A stretch of 16,324 nucleotides of DNA from an uncultured Desulfuromonadales bacterium (GCA_947259685.1 CAMYNC010000123.1:1-16324); one strand, 5' to 3'. Counted from the stretch's first letter, positions 7,068-15,423 are shown. The notes: generated by a model not told the origin, from the letters alone. Translations and numbers: made by a program.

Positions 7068-8849
7068 ATGGTTACACTGGGCAAAGTGAGGTTATGTCAA
7101 AGTTGTTTCGCCGGTCTATGTTCGATTGTAGTTTTCATCTGTGTCCTATTAATAAGCCAGCCTGCCGCTGCGCATAGTAACAATAAAATCGCCCTGGTCA
7201 TGAAAGCTCTGAGCAATCCTTTCTTTTCAGCAATGGAGCATGGAGCGAAAGAGTATGCCCGCAATAGCGGTGCCGCACTGGATATTTTCGGGGTTGAACG
7301 AGAGACCGATGTCGCTCATCAGATCGCGATCATGGAGAACATTATTGCCCAAAAGTACCAGGCGATCGTGCTGGCCCCAGCCGATTCTAAACGTCTGATC
7401 CCCGTCTGCAAAAAAGCCCTGGAAAACAATATCATTGTAATCAATATCGATAATCCGCTCCACCAGCCGACCCTGAAAAAACAAAATATTTCTATCCCCT
7501 TTGTCGGGTCTGACAATCGGGTCGGCGCCGGGTTGGTCGGCAAATACATCCGGAATAAGCTTAATCGAAAAGGCCGGGTTCTTATCATCGAAGGGATCCG
7601 CGGGGTTGAAAATGCCGATTTGCGGCGGCAAGGGTTTCACGAACAACTCACTCAAAACTCCGAAATTGAAGTGATCGCCAGTGAAAGTGCCAACTGGCAT
7701 GCTGATGAAGCATTTTCCCTGACCACTCAGCTGCTTGCGGTTCATGGAAGGATTGATGCAATTCTTTGCGCCAATGACAATATGGCCCTTGGTGTTTTGC
7801 AAGCACTGGAACTACAAGGATTGGCGGGTAAGGTGTTGATCGGTAGCTACGATAACATTGAAGCGGTTCGCGCCGAGATGCGCAGTAATCGAATTCATGC
7901 CACCGTTGAGCAACACCCCGAACTGATGGGCGAATATGGAGTTAAACTTGCGCTGCGGGCATTGCGCGGCAAGAAAATACCCGAGCAATCAACGGTCCCT
8001 CTCGACCTGGTGACCCACGATGCGTTTCAGGAGACCCTGGGCTTAAGTATCTCAAGCTTGAAAAACCCATTTTTCAAGATACTGGTGGATGGGGCAAAAC
8101 GTTCAGCTGAAGTCCTGGGCGTCACATTGGTTGTCGCCGATGCTGAGGACAGAGACGATAAGCAGTTGAGCGATATCCTCGAATTCATTGAAAGGCGGGT
8201 TTCAGCGATCATTATCAATCCGACCAATGCCGATACAATTGTCCCTGGGATCGAGCTTGCAAACAGCAAGAAAATTCCCGTTTTTACCGTGGACCGAAAG
8301 GTTTCCGGTGGCCAGGTCCTGTCATTGGTCGCCTCGGACAATGTCGCCGGTGGCGAACTGGCAGCCCAGGTGCTGGCCAAACGACTTAATGGCAAGGGAC
8401 GGGTTGTTGAACTGGAAGGGATACCTGGAGCATCGGCTACGGTTGATCGCGGGACCGGTTTTAACAATGCGCTGAAAGGCTATCCCGGCATTCAGGTTGT
8501 GGCCCGTGAATCGGCTCAGTTCGAGAGGGAACAGGCGAAAAAGATCATCGCGCAGCTGCAAAGTGCTCGGCTCAACTTTGATGCTGTCTTTGCTCATAAC
8601 GACAATATGATTTTAGGTACACTGGACGCTCTGCTGGAAAGTGGAGATACCGGCAAAGCCTTGGTCGGGTTCGATGGCATCCCCGAGGCGATTGATGCCA
8701 TCCATAATCGGCAACTAGCTGCCACCATCGCCCAGGTTCCAGGCGAAATGGGCCGGATTGTGGTGGGTAAAGCGGTCGCATATTTGCGCGGAGAGCCAGT
8801 TCCCGCGCTGGTGCCGGTCAGCCTCGAAGCGATAACCCAAGAAGACTGA
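7068..8849 (+). CDS. Tandem two-domain periplasmic sugar receptor (RbsB-like x2)
   Basis: 593-aa exported protein with a long signal peptide (1-35, ending AAA) and two type-I periplasmic binding domains, about 39-315 and 323-593. Each has the whole fold: NPFF near the start, an SDN motif, and an NDNM motif. Domain 2 closely follows E. coli RbsB and retains the ribose-contact positions N333, D409, R410, S423, R461, F485, N511, D536 and Q556. Domain 1 keeps N50, D128, S148, R186, N236, D262 and Q282, but has N129 for Arg and W210 for Phe, so it probably binds a different ligand. Type-I binding proteins normally have one such domain and sit beside permease genes; here only a histidine kinase follows, 6 bp away. 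A signalling co-receptor role is therefore likely. ATG 7068 follows GAGGGGGA. Confidence 0.9.
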   Translation: MVTLGKVRLCQSCFAGLCSIVVFICVLLISQPAAAHSNNKIALVMKALSNPFFSAMEHGAKEYARNSGAALDIFGVERETDVAHQIAIMENIIAQKYQAIVLAPADSKRLIPVCKKALENNIIVINIDNPLHQPTLKKQNISIPFVGSDNRVGAGLVGKYIRNKLNRKGRVLIIEGIRGVENADLRRQGFHEQLTQNSEIEVIASESANWHADEAFSLTTQLLAVHGRIDAILCANDNMALGVLQALELQGLAGKVLIGSYDNIEAVRAEMRSNRIHATVEQHPELMGEYGVKLALRALRGKKIPEQSTVPLDLVTHDAFQETLGLSISSLKNPFFKILVDGAKRSAEVLGVTLVVADAEDRDDKQLSDILEFIERRVSAIIINPTNADTIVPGIELANSKKIPVFTVDRKVSGGQVLSLVASDNVAGGELAAQVLAKRLNGKGRVVELEGIPGASATVDRGTGFNNALKGYPGIQVVARESAQFEREQAKKIIAQLQSARLNFDAVFAHNDNMILGTLDALLESGDTGKALVGFDGIPEAIDAIHNRQLAATIAQVPGEMGRIVVGKAVAYLRGEPVPALVPVSLEAITQED

Positions 8850-8855
8850 ATATTT

Positions 8856-11036
8856 ATGTTTCATCGTATCAATCAGAAAATCTACGGAATCGCCTGCCTG
8901 TTCATTGTCCTCTCTTTGTTAACCTTTGGCGGAATCGCAATTTTCCTGGATCGACAGACTGAAGCCGCAGAAAAGGAACAGGCGGCGTTGGTTTCGGCGA
9001 GTGATTTTTTCACTCTTCGGCAGATGTTTTTTCAGCTACGGGCCTGGGATCGTGCCGTTTTACTGAAAGGTGATCCTGAGGCTGAAAGCCGCTTTGTCCA
9101 AACCATGCAACTTTTGAAGGAACAGCTCACTCAGTACCATGGCCAGGCCACACAGCAACAAAGAAGAACGCAAATTGGCGCCGTCAGCGGTTCCGTAAGG
9201 CAATATGAAAACGATTTCAGCCAACTGTCGCAGCTTATCGCACGGCATCAACTGCTGGAGACGGATATAGAGACGACCTATAAATCGATCGAAGCAGCAG
9301 GTCTGAATCGAGGCGACTCGCTATTGTTGCGAAAAGTTTTTCTTCTTAACCATTTTCAGGTCGGATACATCAAGGATGGTCGTTCGTCCGGTTTTCAGGC
9401 ACTTAAAATCGTCCTTGAATCTATGGCTCAGGCCTTTGAAGAAGCAGGTTCCCTGGACAATAGAATCATCGGGTATGTTGTTAACTATGGTCACTTGCTG
9501 GATAGTTACGAAGCTTTGAACAAGGATATTGAAGAAACCAGCAATAGCCTTGAAAAAAACTATCTCTTGTCGGTTAATTTCTTCGAGAAATTATCAAATG
9601 ATTTAGAGACACAATCCAACCGTACCATTACATCGTCAAATGAACGTCGTATTCAGCTAAAAAAAGTAATGTATATCTACTTTCCGCTTGTCAGTGTCAT
9701 TATGTTTGCTTTTTTACTCATGCTGGCAAAAAAGATCGTTACTCCGATTAATTCTCTGCTCCAAGTCATCAATGAAGTTAAAGCGGGAAACAGCGCACAA
9801 CGCTTTCAGTCCATGGGAGGTTCCGAGGATGAGCTGAACCAGCTCGGATTATCTTTTAATAGCATGCTGGACAGGCTTGATGATCATCAGACACGGATGC
9901 TCGAATATCAGGCTGAACTGACGAACAAGGTCACGGAACTAGGTGAGACCAACGAAAAACTTCAGGTTGAAATCACCGAACGCATGCTCGCTGACAAAGA
10001 GAAGACCCATCTTGAAGAGCAACTCAGGCAATCACAAAAAATGGAAGCTCTCGGCACCCTTGCCGGTGGTATCGCCCATGATTTCAACAATATTCTGGCG
10101 GCAATCCTTGGCTATACCGAATTGACCAGGCTCAGACTTGCTGATCGGCCCAAAGAGAAAAAATCTCTGGATGAAGTGCTCAAAGCGGCAAACCGGGGCA
10201 AACAGCTGATTCAGCAGATTTTGGTGTTCAGCCGCAAAGGTGAGGGGAAACGCGACCACATCAAGAGCGATCTGGTGGTTGAAGAGGCAATCAGCCTGCT
10301 TCGTCAGACGATTCCTGCAACAATACCAATCCATGTTTCTCTCGACTCGCAAACCGGGACGATACAAGCCGATCCAACTCAAATTCATCAGATCGTCATC
10401 AACCTTTGCACCAATGCCTACCATGCGGTTCGTGATGTCTCTGGAGAGATTGAGGTTCGACTTGAACCGGTTGAGGTCGATCAACAGATGGCCACACAAA
10501 ATCCAGATTTTATCCCAGGTGCCTACGCACAACTGACGATCAAAGATACCGGGACGGGCATACCCCCCTCGGTCAGACCACGTATTTTCGATCCATTTTT
10601 CACGACTAAGAAACAGGGAGAAGGGACAGGAATGGGGTTAGCTGTCGCTTATGGCATCATTCAGGACCATTGCGGAGCTATTGAGGTGGAGAGCGCTGTC
10701 GGGACGGGAACAACTTTTCGGGTGTTTTTGCCCCTGTCATTCGGGGAGGCGAACAAAGTTTCGGCTACACAGATGAGCCTACAGTACGGCAGCGAAAGGG
10801 TTCTCTTTGTCGACGACGAATCGATGCTGGTCCGCCTGGGCAAGATGACCCTGGAAACATTGGGCTATCAGGCGACAGCAACCACTTCTGCCAATGAAGC
10901 TCTGGAGATATTTAGCCGGGACCCCGATGGTTATGACCTGATCATCTCGGACCAGAGCATGCCTGAAATGTCAGGAGCACAGCTGGCGAAAGGGATGCAG
11001 ACCGGGCAGCGACACTTGGCATCAAAGCATTTCTGA
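8856..11036 (+). CDS. Membrane hybrid histidine kinase with a broken receiver domain
   Basis: Sensor kinase, 726 aa. TM1 (about 11-31) and TM2 (272-290) enclose a 240-residue periplasmic region that is almost wholly helical with no PAS or Cache marks, similar in style to TorS or HBM sensors that read a binding protein. HAMP (291-344) and a coiled coil follow. The HisKA box has H408 in GGIAHDFNN, and HATPase_c has INLCTNAYHAV (N516/N520), DTGTGIP (564-570) and GTGMGLAVAYG. The receiver has D653/D654 and phospho-acceptor D699, but ends after MPEMSGAQLAKGMQ with an unrelated tail, so the conserved Thr/Ser and Lys are missing. It lies 6 bp behind the receptor gene with a weak ribosome site, suggesting coupling. 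Codon use is more AT-rich in the sensor region than in flanking genes. Confidence 0.92.
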   Translation: MFHRINQKIYGIACLFIVLSLLTFGGIAIFLDRQTEAAEKEQAALVSASDFFTLRQMFFQLRAWDRAVLLKGDPEAESRFVQTMQLLKEQLTQYHGQATQQQRRTQIGAVSGSVRQYENDFSQLSQLIARHQLLETDIETTYKSIEAAGLNRGDSLLLRKVFLLNHFQVGYIKDGRSSGFQALKIVLESMAQAFEEAGSLDNRIIGYVVNYGHLLDSYEALNKDIEETSNSLEKNYLLSVNFFEKLSNDLETQSNRTITSSNERRIQLKKVMYIYFPLVSVIMFAFLLMLAKKIVTPINSLLQVINEVKAGNSAQRFQSMGGSEDELNQLGLSFNSMLDRLDDHQTRMLEYQAELTNKVTELGETNEKLQVEITERMLADKEKTHLEEQLRQSQKMEALGTLAGGIAHDFNNILAAILGYTELTRLRLADRPKEKKSLDEVLKAANRGKQLIQQILVFSRKGEGKRDHIKSDLVVEEAISLLRQTIPATIPIHVSLDSQTGTIQADPTQIHQIVINLCTNAYHAVRDVSGEIEVRLEPVEVDQQMATQNPDFIPGAYAQLTIKDTGTGIPPSVRPRIFDPFFTTKKQGEGTGMGLAVAYGIIQDHCGAIEVESAVGTGTTFRVFLPLSFGEANKVSATQMSLQYGSERVLFVDDESMLVRLGKMTLETLGYQATATTSANEALEIFSRDPDGYDLIISDQSMPEMSGAQLAKGMQTGQRHLASKHF

Positions 11037-11113
11037 TGAAACCAATCGATCAATACATCTTGGCCAACACAATCCGGGAAATTCTGGAGACCAACCCCGT
11101 TGAACTCAGTTAA
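11000..11113 (+). pseudogene. Out-of-frame end of the kinase receiver domain
   Basis: In another frame from the kinase, this stretch reads DRAATLGIKAFLMKPID and on to a TAA at 11111-11113. That is the alpha-4/beta-5/alpha-5 end of a receiver, with the conserved Lys of MKP. From D699 to this Lys there are only about 30 residues, where CheY has 52, so about 22 residues are missing. The lost DNA should be 3n+1 bases (about 64 or 67), given the frame change. Confidence 0.8.
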
Positions 11114-11115
11114 CC

Positions 11116-11145
11116 CAACCCTTTTCCTCCGAAAAAGGTCGGTTG
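11116..11145 (+). terminator. Possible terminator after the kinase
   Basis: CAACC (11116-11120) pairs with GGTTG (11141-11145), and inside it CTTTT pairs with AAAAG, with a small bulge. CTCTTTC follows instead of a clean T-run. It is a weak intrinsic terminator at best. Confidence 0.3.
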
Positions 11146-11223
11146 CTCTTTCAACGGATGCAACGAAATATAAGCTGCTGGGCTTCGATTCACCTGAACG
11201 ACGAATTGGTTGAAAAGACCTGA

Positions 11224-11245
11224 TGGCTGATATAGAGTTCAGCCA
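11224..11245. other. 7-bp perfect hairpin or dyad
   Basis: TGGCTGA (11224-11230) and TCAGCCA (11239-11245) are perfectly inverted with an 8-nt loop, in the 225-bp gap before the lipoprotein gene. No T-run follows. It could be an operator for the lipoprotein gene or a transcript-end stem. The gap also holds ATGCAACG (11158) and its inverse (11248) 90 bp apart. Confidence 0.35.
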
Positions 11246-11291
11246 CGCGTTGCATGAACCAAGTGGTGCGTTGGGATTCATCTAGACTTTG

Positions 11292-11319
11292 TTGGCAAAA
11301 ACGCTATAGCTGTTATTTT
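11292..11319 (+). promoter_or_regulatory. Candidate promoter for the BIG2 lipoprotein
   Basis: TTGGCA (11292-11297) and TATTTT (11314-11319) lie 16 bp apart, 20 bp ahead of the lipoprotein ATG. Each hexamer fits sigma-70 at four or five of six positions. Confidence 0.35.
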
Positions 11320-11338
11320 GAAATTCTGAAGAGGGCCG

Positions 11339-12922
11339 ATGAAAAATTATCTAATCACATTACTGCTCAGCCTGGTGTTTCTGGCCGGTTGTGGGGATGC
11401 CAGCAGTCCGACACGCCCAAACACCTTTACCCCCCTGACGGCGGTTGAAATCACCTCGGTAAATCCCCAGATCGCCAATCTGACTTCGAACCAGTTTACC
11501 GCCACCGGCAATTTTTCCGGGCAATTTCCCCGAGATATTACCGCAGATGCCAGCTGGTCGAGCAGTGACGAGACTATCGCCACGGTCAGTAACCTCGCCG
11601 AGACCATTGGCCGGGCAACTGGGGTTTCGCCGGGCAGTACCTCCATTGTGGCGACCCTGGATGGGATCAGCGGTTCATTCCCCTTGTCAGTGACCAATGC
11701 CAGGATCAGCAGCATTGACATCTCTCCGCTGGCCCCGACCACCCCTAAAGGCTTAACCACCCAGTTTCAAGCCAGCGGCAACTTTTCTGATGCAACGACC
11801 CAGGACATTTCCTTTGATGTCAGCTGGTCTTCGTCAGATACGACTGCTGTAACCATCAGCAATCTGGTCGGCAGTAAAGGACTCGCCAGCACGGTTGAAG
11901 TCGGCTTCTCTAACATCTCGGCAACCTTTGACGGGACAACGGCAAGTACCCAGATGGAGGTGTCCGATGCCATTCTGCAGACGATTACCTTATCCCCCCT
12001 CGAACCATCGATCCTGACCCTGTCCAGCGGCCAGTTTGCCGCCACAGGGACGTTCTCGGATGCGACCACACTCGACCTCACTGATCAGGCCACCTGGGCC
12101 TCATCCTTACCGACCATTGCCTCGATCAGCGACACGGCTGGCACTAAGGGCCTGGTCTCAACCCTGCTGGAGGGTTCGACAACCATTTCTGCCAGCCGTA
12201 GCGGTGTTCAAGGCAGCACCAGTTTGTCGGTGACCGGCGGAGATCTTCTGGACATAGCAGTGCTTCCGGGAAACAGCACCGCGATCCATATAACTCCGGT
12301 CATTCCTCTTGAAATGACCGCTGAAGGCGACTTTACCAACGGCTCCCGGAATATTTCCGATCTGGTGACCTGGTCTTCTTCCAACCAGAACGTGGCGACC
12401 ATCGATTCGCAAGGGATTGTCACCACCGTTGACGATGGAGTGACAACCATCAGTGCGGTCAATGGAACCATCACCGGCGAAACGCAATTAACCGTCACCA
12501 CAGCGACCTTCACGGCGGGCACTTTAACCGTAACCCCTGAGAGCACCGCCCAGCCGACCATTGCCCTTAACAGCAGCCAGAAGTTTACCGCCAGCGGTGA
12601 TTTTTCTGATGGCACGACCCGGGATCTGACTGCAGAAGTCACCTGGAGCTCATCTGACCCCGCTGTTGCCACCGACCCGGATGAAGGAGTGGCAACTGGA
12701 TTGGCTGCCGGAACAACCAGCATAGCAGCAGATTTCAAAACCGATACCGCTACGTCGAGTTTGGATGTGACTGCGCCCACCCTGCTGTCAGTGACCATTG
12801 AGCCCCAGGGGGGAACGATACTTCCCGGTGAGAGTCTGCAGCTTACGGCGACAGCAGCCTACAGCGGCAATCCCCCCACCCTGACGATGCTGTTGGTGCC
12901 CCGGGAGAAATCATCGGGGTGA
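11339..12922 (+). CDS. Lipoprotein of BIG2-type Ig-like repeats, frameshifted near its end
   Basis: 527-aa lipoprotein. The signal ends in lipobox LAGC with C18 as the lipidated residue; the next residue is Gly, not Asp, so outer-membrane sorting is expected. Five full repeats of about 88 residues follow (36-121, 122-211, 212-301, 302-389, 390-480), each with a T-A-x-G-x-F-S core, a W-x-S-S motif and a closing S-I-x-A strand typical of bacterial Ig-like group 2 domains. These usually act in surface adhesion or as spacers. The sixth (481 on) breaks off at YSGNPPTLT and ends in an unrelated 11-residue tail; its true end is in another frame. ATG follows GAAGAGGG. The beta-barrel gene downstream may be a partner. 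Confidence 0.85.
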   Translation: MKNYLITLLLSLVFLAGCGDASSPTRPNTFTPLTAVEITSVNPQIANLTSNQFTATGNFSGQFPRDITADASWSSSDETIATVSNLAETIGRATGVSPGSTSIVATLDGISGSFPLSVTNARISSIDISPLAPTTPKGLTTQFQASGNFSDATTQDISFDVSWSSSDTTAVTISNLVGSKGLASTVEVGFSNISATFDGTTASTQMEVSDAILQTITLSPLEPSILTLSSGQFAATGTFSDATTLDLTDQATWASSLPTIASISDTAGTKGLVSTLLEGSTTISASRSGVQGSTSLSVTGGDLLDIAVLPGNSTAIHITPVIPLEMTAEGDFTNGSRNISDLVTWSSSNQNVATIDSQGIVTTVDDGVTTISAVNGTITGETQLTVTTATFTAGTLTVTPESTAQPTIALNSSQKFTASGDFSDGTTRDLTAEVTWSSSDPAVATDPDEGVATGLAAGTTSIAADFKTDTATSSLDVTAPTLLSVTIEPQGGTILPGESLQLTATAAYSGNPPTLTMLLVPREKSSG

Positions 12923-12993
12923 ATAGTGGCAGCGTTGAGATTACCGCCACCTTTGGAGGTGAGACCGATACGGTAACACTGGTGGTGCCTTGA
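12880..12993 (+). pseudogene. Out-of-frame end of the sixth BIG2 repeat
   Basis: In a second frame this reads PDDAVGAPGEIIGVNSG, then SVEITATFGG and TVTLVVP up to a TGA at 12991-12993. GVNSGSVEITATFGG is the canonical last third of a BIG2 domain. A loss of one base (or 3n+1), possibly at the six-C run 12872-12877, would explain the change. Because about 13 expected residues with the W-x-S-S motif are also absent, a larger deletion is possible. Confidence 0.75.
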
Positions 12994-13040
12994 ATTCGGC
13001 CCAGAATCGGTCGAAGTTATTCTGCTTTACGGAGGGAATT

Positions 13041-13691
13041 GTGGGTCAAAAGTGCTTGCTACTCTTAATTGTTCTGCTGTTGATGGCCGGCCAGGCTGTA
13101 TGCGCCGACGATAAGGGGCTCTACCTGGGCCTGAATGCCGGGGCTAATCTGTTTGTCAGTGACACCGAAAACGAGAATTCCCTCGGCCACTTTAATCTTG
13201 ATTTTAAGGATGGGGGCAAGGGTAGCCTGGCCCTTGGATATCGCCTTGCCGAGGGGTCCAAATACGGCACGGGTCGGATTGAACTGGAAATCGGCTACCG
13301 GAAGAACGGGGTCGACCAAGCTGAATTCTCGGATGGGAAGGTAAACGCTGAAGGTGATGCTGTCGTCTGGGATATCATGCTTAACTCCTTTGCGGAATAC
13401 CGCAATAAATCCCTTTGGACGCCTTATTTCGGGGGCGGTTTAGGCATGGCTAACGTTTCCCTGGATGATGTCAAGGTCACCGGGGCTCTGGTGGTTGACG
13501 ACGATGATATGGTGCTGGCCTACCAGGTGGGGGGCGGAGTAAACTACGCCTTGTCCAAAACCGTGCACCTGGATTTCGGCTACCGATTTTACGGAACCAC
13601 TGATCCGACCCTGAAAGATGCTGATGGGGAGAAATTCGATACTGAGTATCAAGTCCACAATCTGCAGCTTGGCATCTGGTGGTTATTCTAG
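13041..13691 (+). CDS. Outer-membrane beta-barrel protein (OmpA/opacity-like fold)
   Basis: 216-aa porin-like protein. A signal peptide ends at VCA (22). The mature part has alternating aromatic/glycine strands (LYLGLNAGANLF, GSLALGYRLA, RIELEIGYRKNG, WTPYFGGGLGMANV, AYQVGGGVNYAL, HLDFGYRFYGT) and ends LQLGIWWLF, the C-terminal Phe recognised by the BAM machinery. Length suits an eight-stranded barrel. GTG 13041 is chosen because GGAGGG sits at 13031-13036 and the signal peptide starts there. An in-frame TTG at 12990 would add 17 polar residues. It follows the BIG2 lipoprotein by about 50 bp, so cotranscription is likely. Function (adhesion, structure, or porin) cannot be read. Confidence 0.88.
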   Translation: MGQKCLLLLIVLLLMAGQAVCADDKGLYLGLNAGANLFVSDTENENSLGHFNLDFKDGGKGSLALGYRLAEGSKYGTGRIELEIGYRKNGVDQAEFSDGKVNAEGDAVVWDIMLNSFAEYRNKSLWTPYFGGGLGMANVSLDDVKVTGALVVDDDDMVLAYQVGGGVNYALSKTVHLDFGYRFYGTTDPTLKDADGEKFDTEYQVHNLQLGIWWLF

Positions 13692-13825
13692 GAGGACTGG
13701 ACCTGTCATCTCGCCGGTTGTGCTTGACCAGCAACGGCCGCGGCGTCACATATTAAGTTTCTAATACTATTGGGGTTTTCAGAACTTCCCCGAACCGCTA
13801 ACCTCCGGCCGAGAATTTTACCGCT

Positions 13826-15043
13826 ATGGAGAACCTGCAAGGGAAAGGTCGCCAGCTGGCCGTGCTGGCCTTGGGCCTGCTGTTGATCAAAGCCCTCTGG
13901 TTTTCAGCGTCCGCAGTGATTCCGCAACTCGCCGAAGTCTGGCAGCTGAATGGTCACCAGCGCGCCTGGTTGACCATGAGCGTTCAGCTCGGTTTTGTGG
14001 CTGGCGCGCTGGTGAGCGCGGTATTGAATCTTGCCGACCGCTATGACCTCACCCGCCTGCTGGTGGTCAGCGCGCTGCTGGCCACCCTGGCCAATACGGC
14101 AATTCCAGTCTTGCAGTTAGATTACAGCACCACCCTGGCGATGCGGTTTTTTACCGGCATGGGGATTGCCGGCGTCTATCCGCCGGGAATGAAACTGGTC
14201 GCCACCTGGTGTAAAAAGGACCGCGGCTTCGGCATCGGCCTGTTGGTCGCCGCGCTGACCTTTGGCAGTTCAATGCCCCACCTGCTCAATGCCTTGCCCC
14301 AGGCCGGCGGAATGCCTCCCTGGCGCGAGGTTCTGCTGGGCGCCAGCGCAATGGCGTTGAGCGGCGCCTTGTTGGTGGCAAGCCTGTTTAAACCCGGCCC
14401 CTATCTGGCCGGCAAAGCCCCTTTCAGCTGGCGACATGCAACCGATGGTTTGCGTGACCGCCCTACCCGCCTGGCCAATTTCGGCTATCTGGGCCACATG
14501 TGGGAACTCTACGCCATGTGGGCCTGGGTGCCGATATTTCTGATCCATAGTTATAGCGACGCCGGCTGGTCCACCGCGGCCGCCCGCTTGGCGGGTTTCG
14601 GTACCCTCGCAGCAGGGGCATTAGGCGCTATTGTGGCGGGAATATTTGCCGATCGGCTGGGCCGCACGCTGATCACCAGTCTGAGCTTGGCGGTCTCCGG
14701 TTTATGTTGCCTGCTGGCCGGCTTTTTATACGCCCACCCCTTGCCGTTAACCATCCTCTGCCTGGTCTGGGGGATTGCCGTGGTCGCGGATTCGGCTCAG
14801 TTCAGTGCTGCCGTCAGCGAGTTAGCCGATCCGCGCTATGTGGGGACCGCCCTGACCGTGCAGACCTGTCTCGGCTTTTTGCTCACCATGGTCACCATCT
14901 GGCTCATCCCCCTGCTGCTCGATGCGCTCGGCTGGCGTTATGTTTTTCTCGTCCTGCTGCCGGGTCCGGCTTTCGGAATCTGGTCCATGCTGCGCTTAAG
15001 GCGCCTGCCAGAGTCGCGTAGATTGGCCTGTGGTCGGCGCTAA
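13826..15043 (+). CDS. Major facilitator superfamily transporter
   Basis: 405-aa inner-membrane carrier with about 12 hydrophobic helices. The loop between helices 2 and 3 has LADRYDLTRLL, and the matching loop in the second half has FADRLGRTLI, the usual MFS signature A. The N-terminus (ALWFSASAVIPQL) and the long basic central loop after about residue 190 are also typical. The substrate is unknown; the sequence resembles uncharacterised CynX/NimT-like carriers more than sugar porters. ATG 13826 has no strong ribosome site, so an internal start at GTG 13861 is possible. The 134-bp gap upstream has TTGACC (13724-13729) and CATATT (13749-13754), a poor promoter match. Confidence 0.9.
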   Translation: MENLQGKGRQLAVLALGLLLIKALWFSASAVIPQLAEVWQLNGHQRAWLTMSVQLGFVAGALVSAVLNLADRYDLTRLLVVSALLATLANTAIPVLQLDYSTTLAMRFFTGMGIAGVYPPGMKLVATWCKKDRGFGIGLLVAALTFGSSMPHLLNALPQAGGMPPWREVLLGASAMALSGALLVASLFKPGPYLAGKAPFSWRHATDGLRDRPTRLANFGYLGHMWELYAMWAWVPIFLIHSYSDAGWSTAAARLAGFGTLAAGALGAIVAGIFADRLGRTLITSLSLAVSGLCCLLAGFLYAHPLPLTILCLVWGIAVVADSAQFSAAVSELADPRYVGTALTVQTCLGFLLTMVTIWLIPLLLDALGWRYVFLVLLPGPAFGIWSMLRLRRLPESRRLACGRR

Positions 15044-15078
15044 AATTGGAAATGGAAACTGTTTAAAAGACGCTGCGT

Positions 15079-15105
15079 ATTATGGCGAAGCTGGCCAGCC
15101 ATAAT
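15079..15105 (+). terminator. 8-bp perfect hairpin after the MFS gene
   Basis: ATTATGGC (15079-15086) and GCCATAAT (15098-15105) form a perfect 8-bp stem with an 11-nt loop, 35 bp after the MFS stop. There is no T-run after it, so it may be a non-canonical transcript end or an extragenic palindrome. Confidence 0.4.
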
Positions 15106-15261
15106 GATTTCAAATCGGCCACCTATAATTGCGTGAAACCTGCCACCCAACGTATGCAAAATTCCTTAGAAATATGTGGCGCTTTTAAGCCTATGAATCT
15201 TACGATTAGCAGAATTAAAGCGGGTTTCTCAAATGTCTGGAAATTGAACAGAGAGGCATAA

Positions 15262-15403
15262 GCATGGTTCCTAACCGATTTCTATCATCTCACCAATCGT
15301 GGCAAAATGGGGTCACTGACTATCTTAAACCCTGATCGAAAACGGTGAACTCAACCAAGGACAGGCCCTTGCCTCCCGGCTGCTCAGGCTGCATACTCAA
15401 TGA
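15262..15403 (+). pseudogene. Coding relics upstream of the GFA gene
   Basis: The 380-bp gap 15044-15423 has no intact gene but two protein-like fragments. At 15262-15348 a frame reads DFYHLTNRG, which resembles the N-terminal YHVTNRG box of IS200/REP-associated Y1 transposases. At 15329-15403 a different frame reads LIENGELNQGQALASRLLRL and stops at TGA 15401, looking like a helical protein C-terminus. Both are short, so each could be chance. Confidence 0.3.
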
Positions 15404-15423
15404 CGATAAGGAGAAATACCGAA

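Noticed and set aside
12208..12798. Long minus-strand open frame opposite the BIG2 repeats
   Set aside because: It is the antisense shadow of a repetitive Ser/Thr/Val-rich gene, with low-complexity translation and no ribosome site.
12990..13040. TTG start for the beta-barrel protein
   Set aside because: It would put 17 polar residues before the signal peptide; GTG 13041 has a GGAGGG ribosome site.
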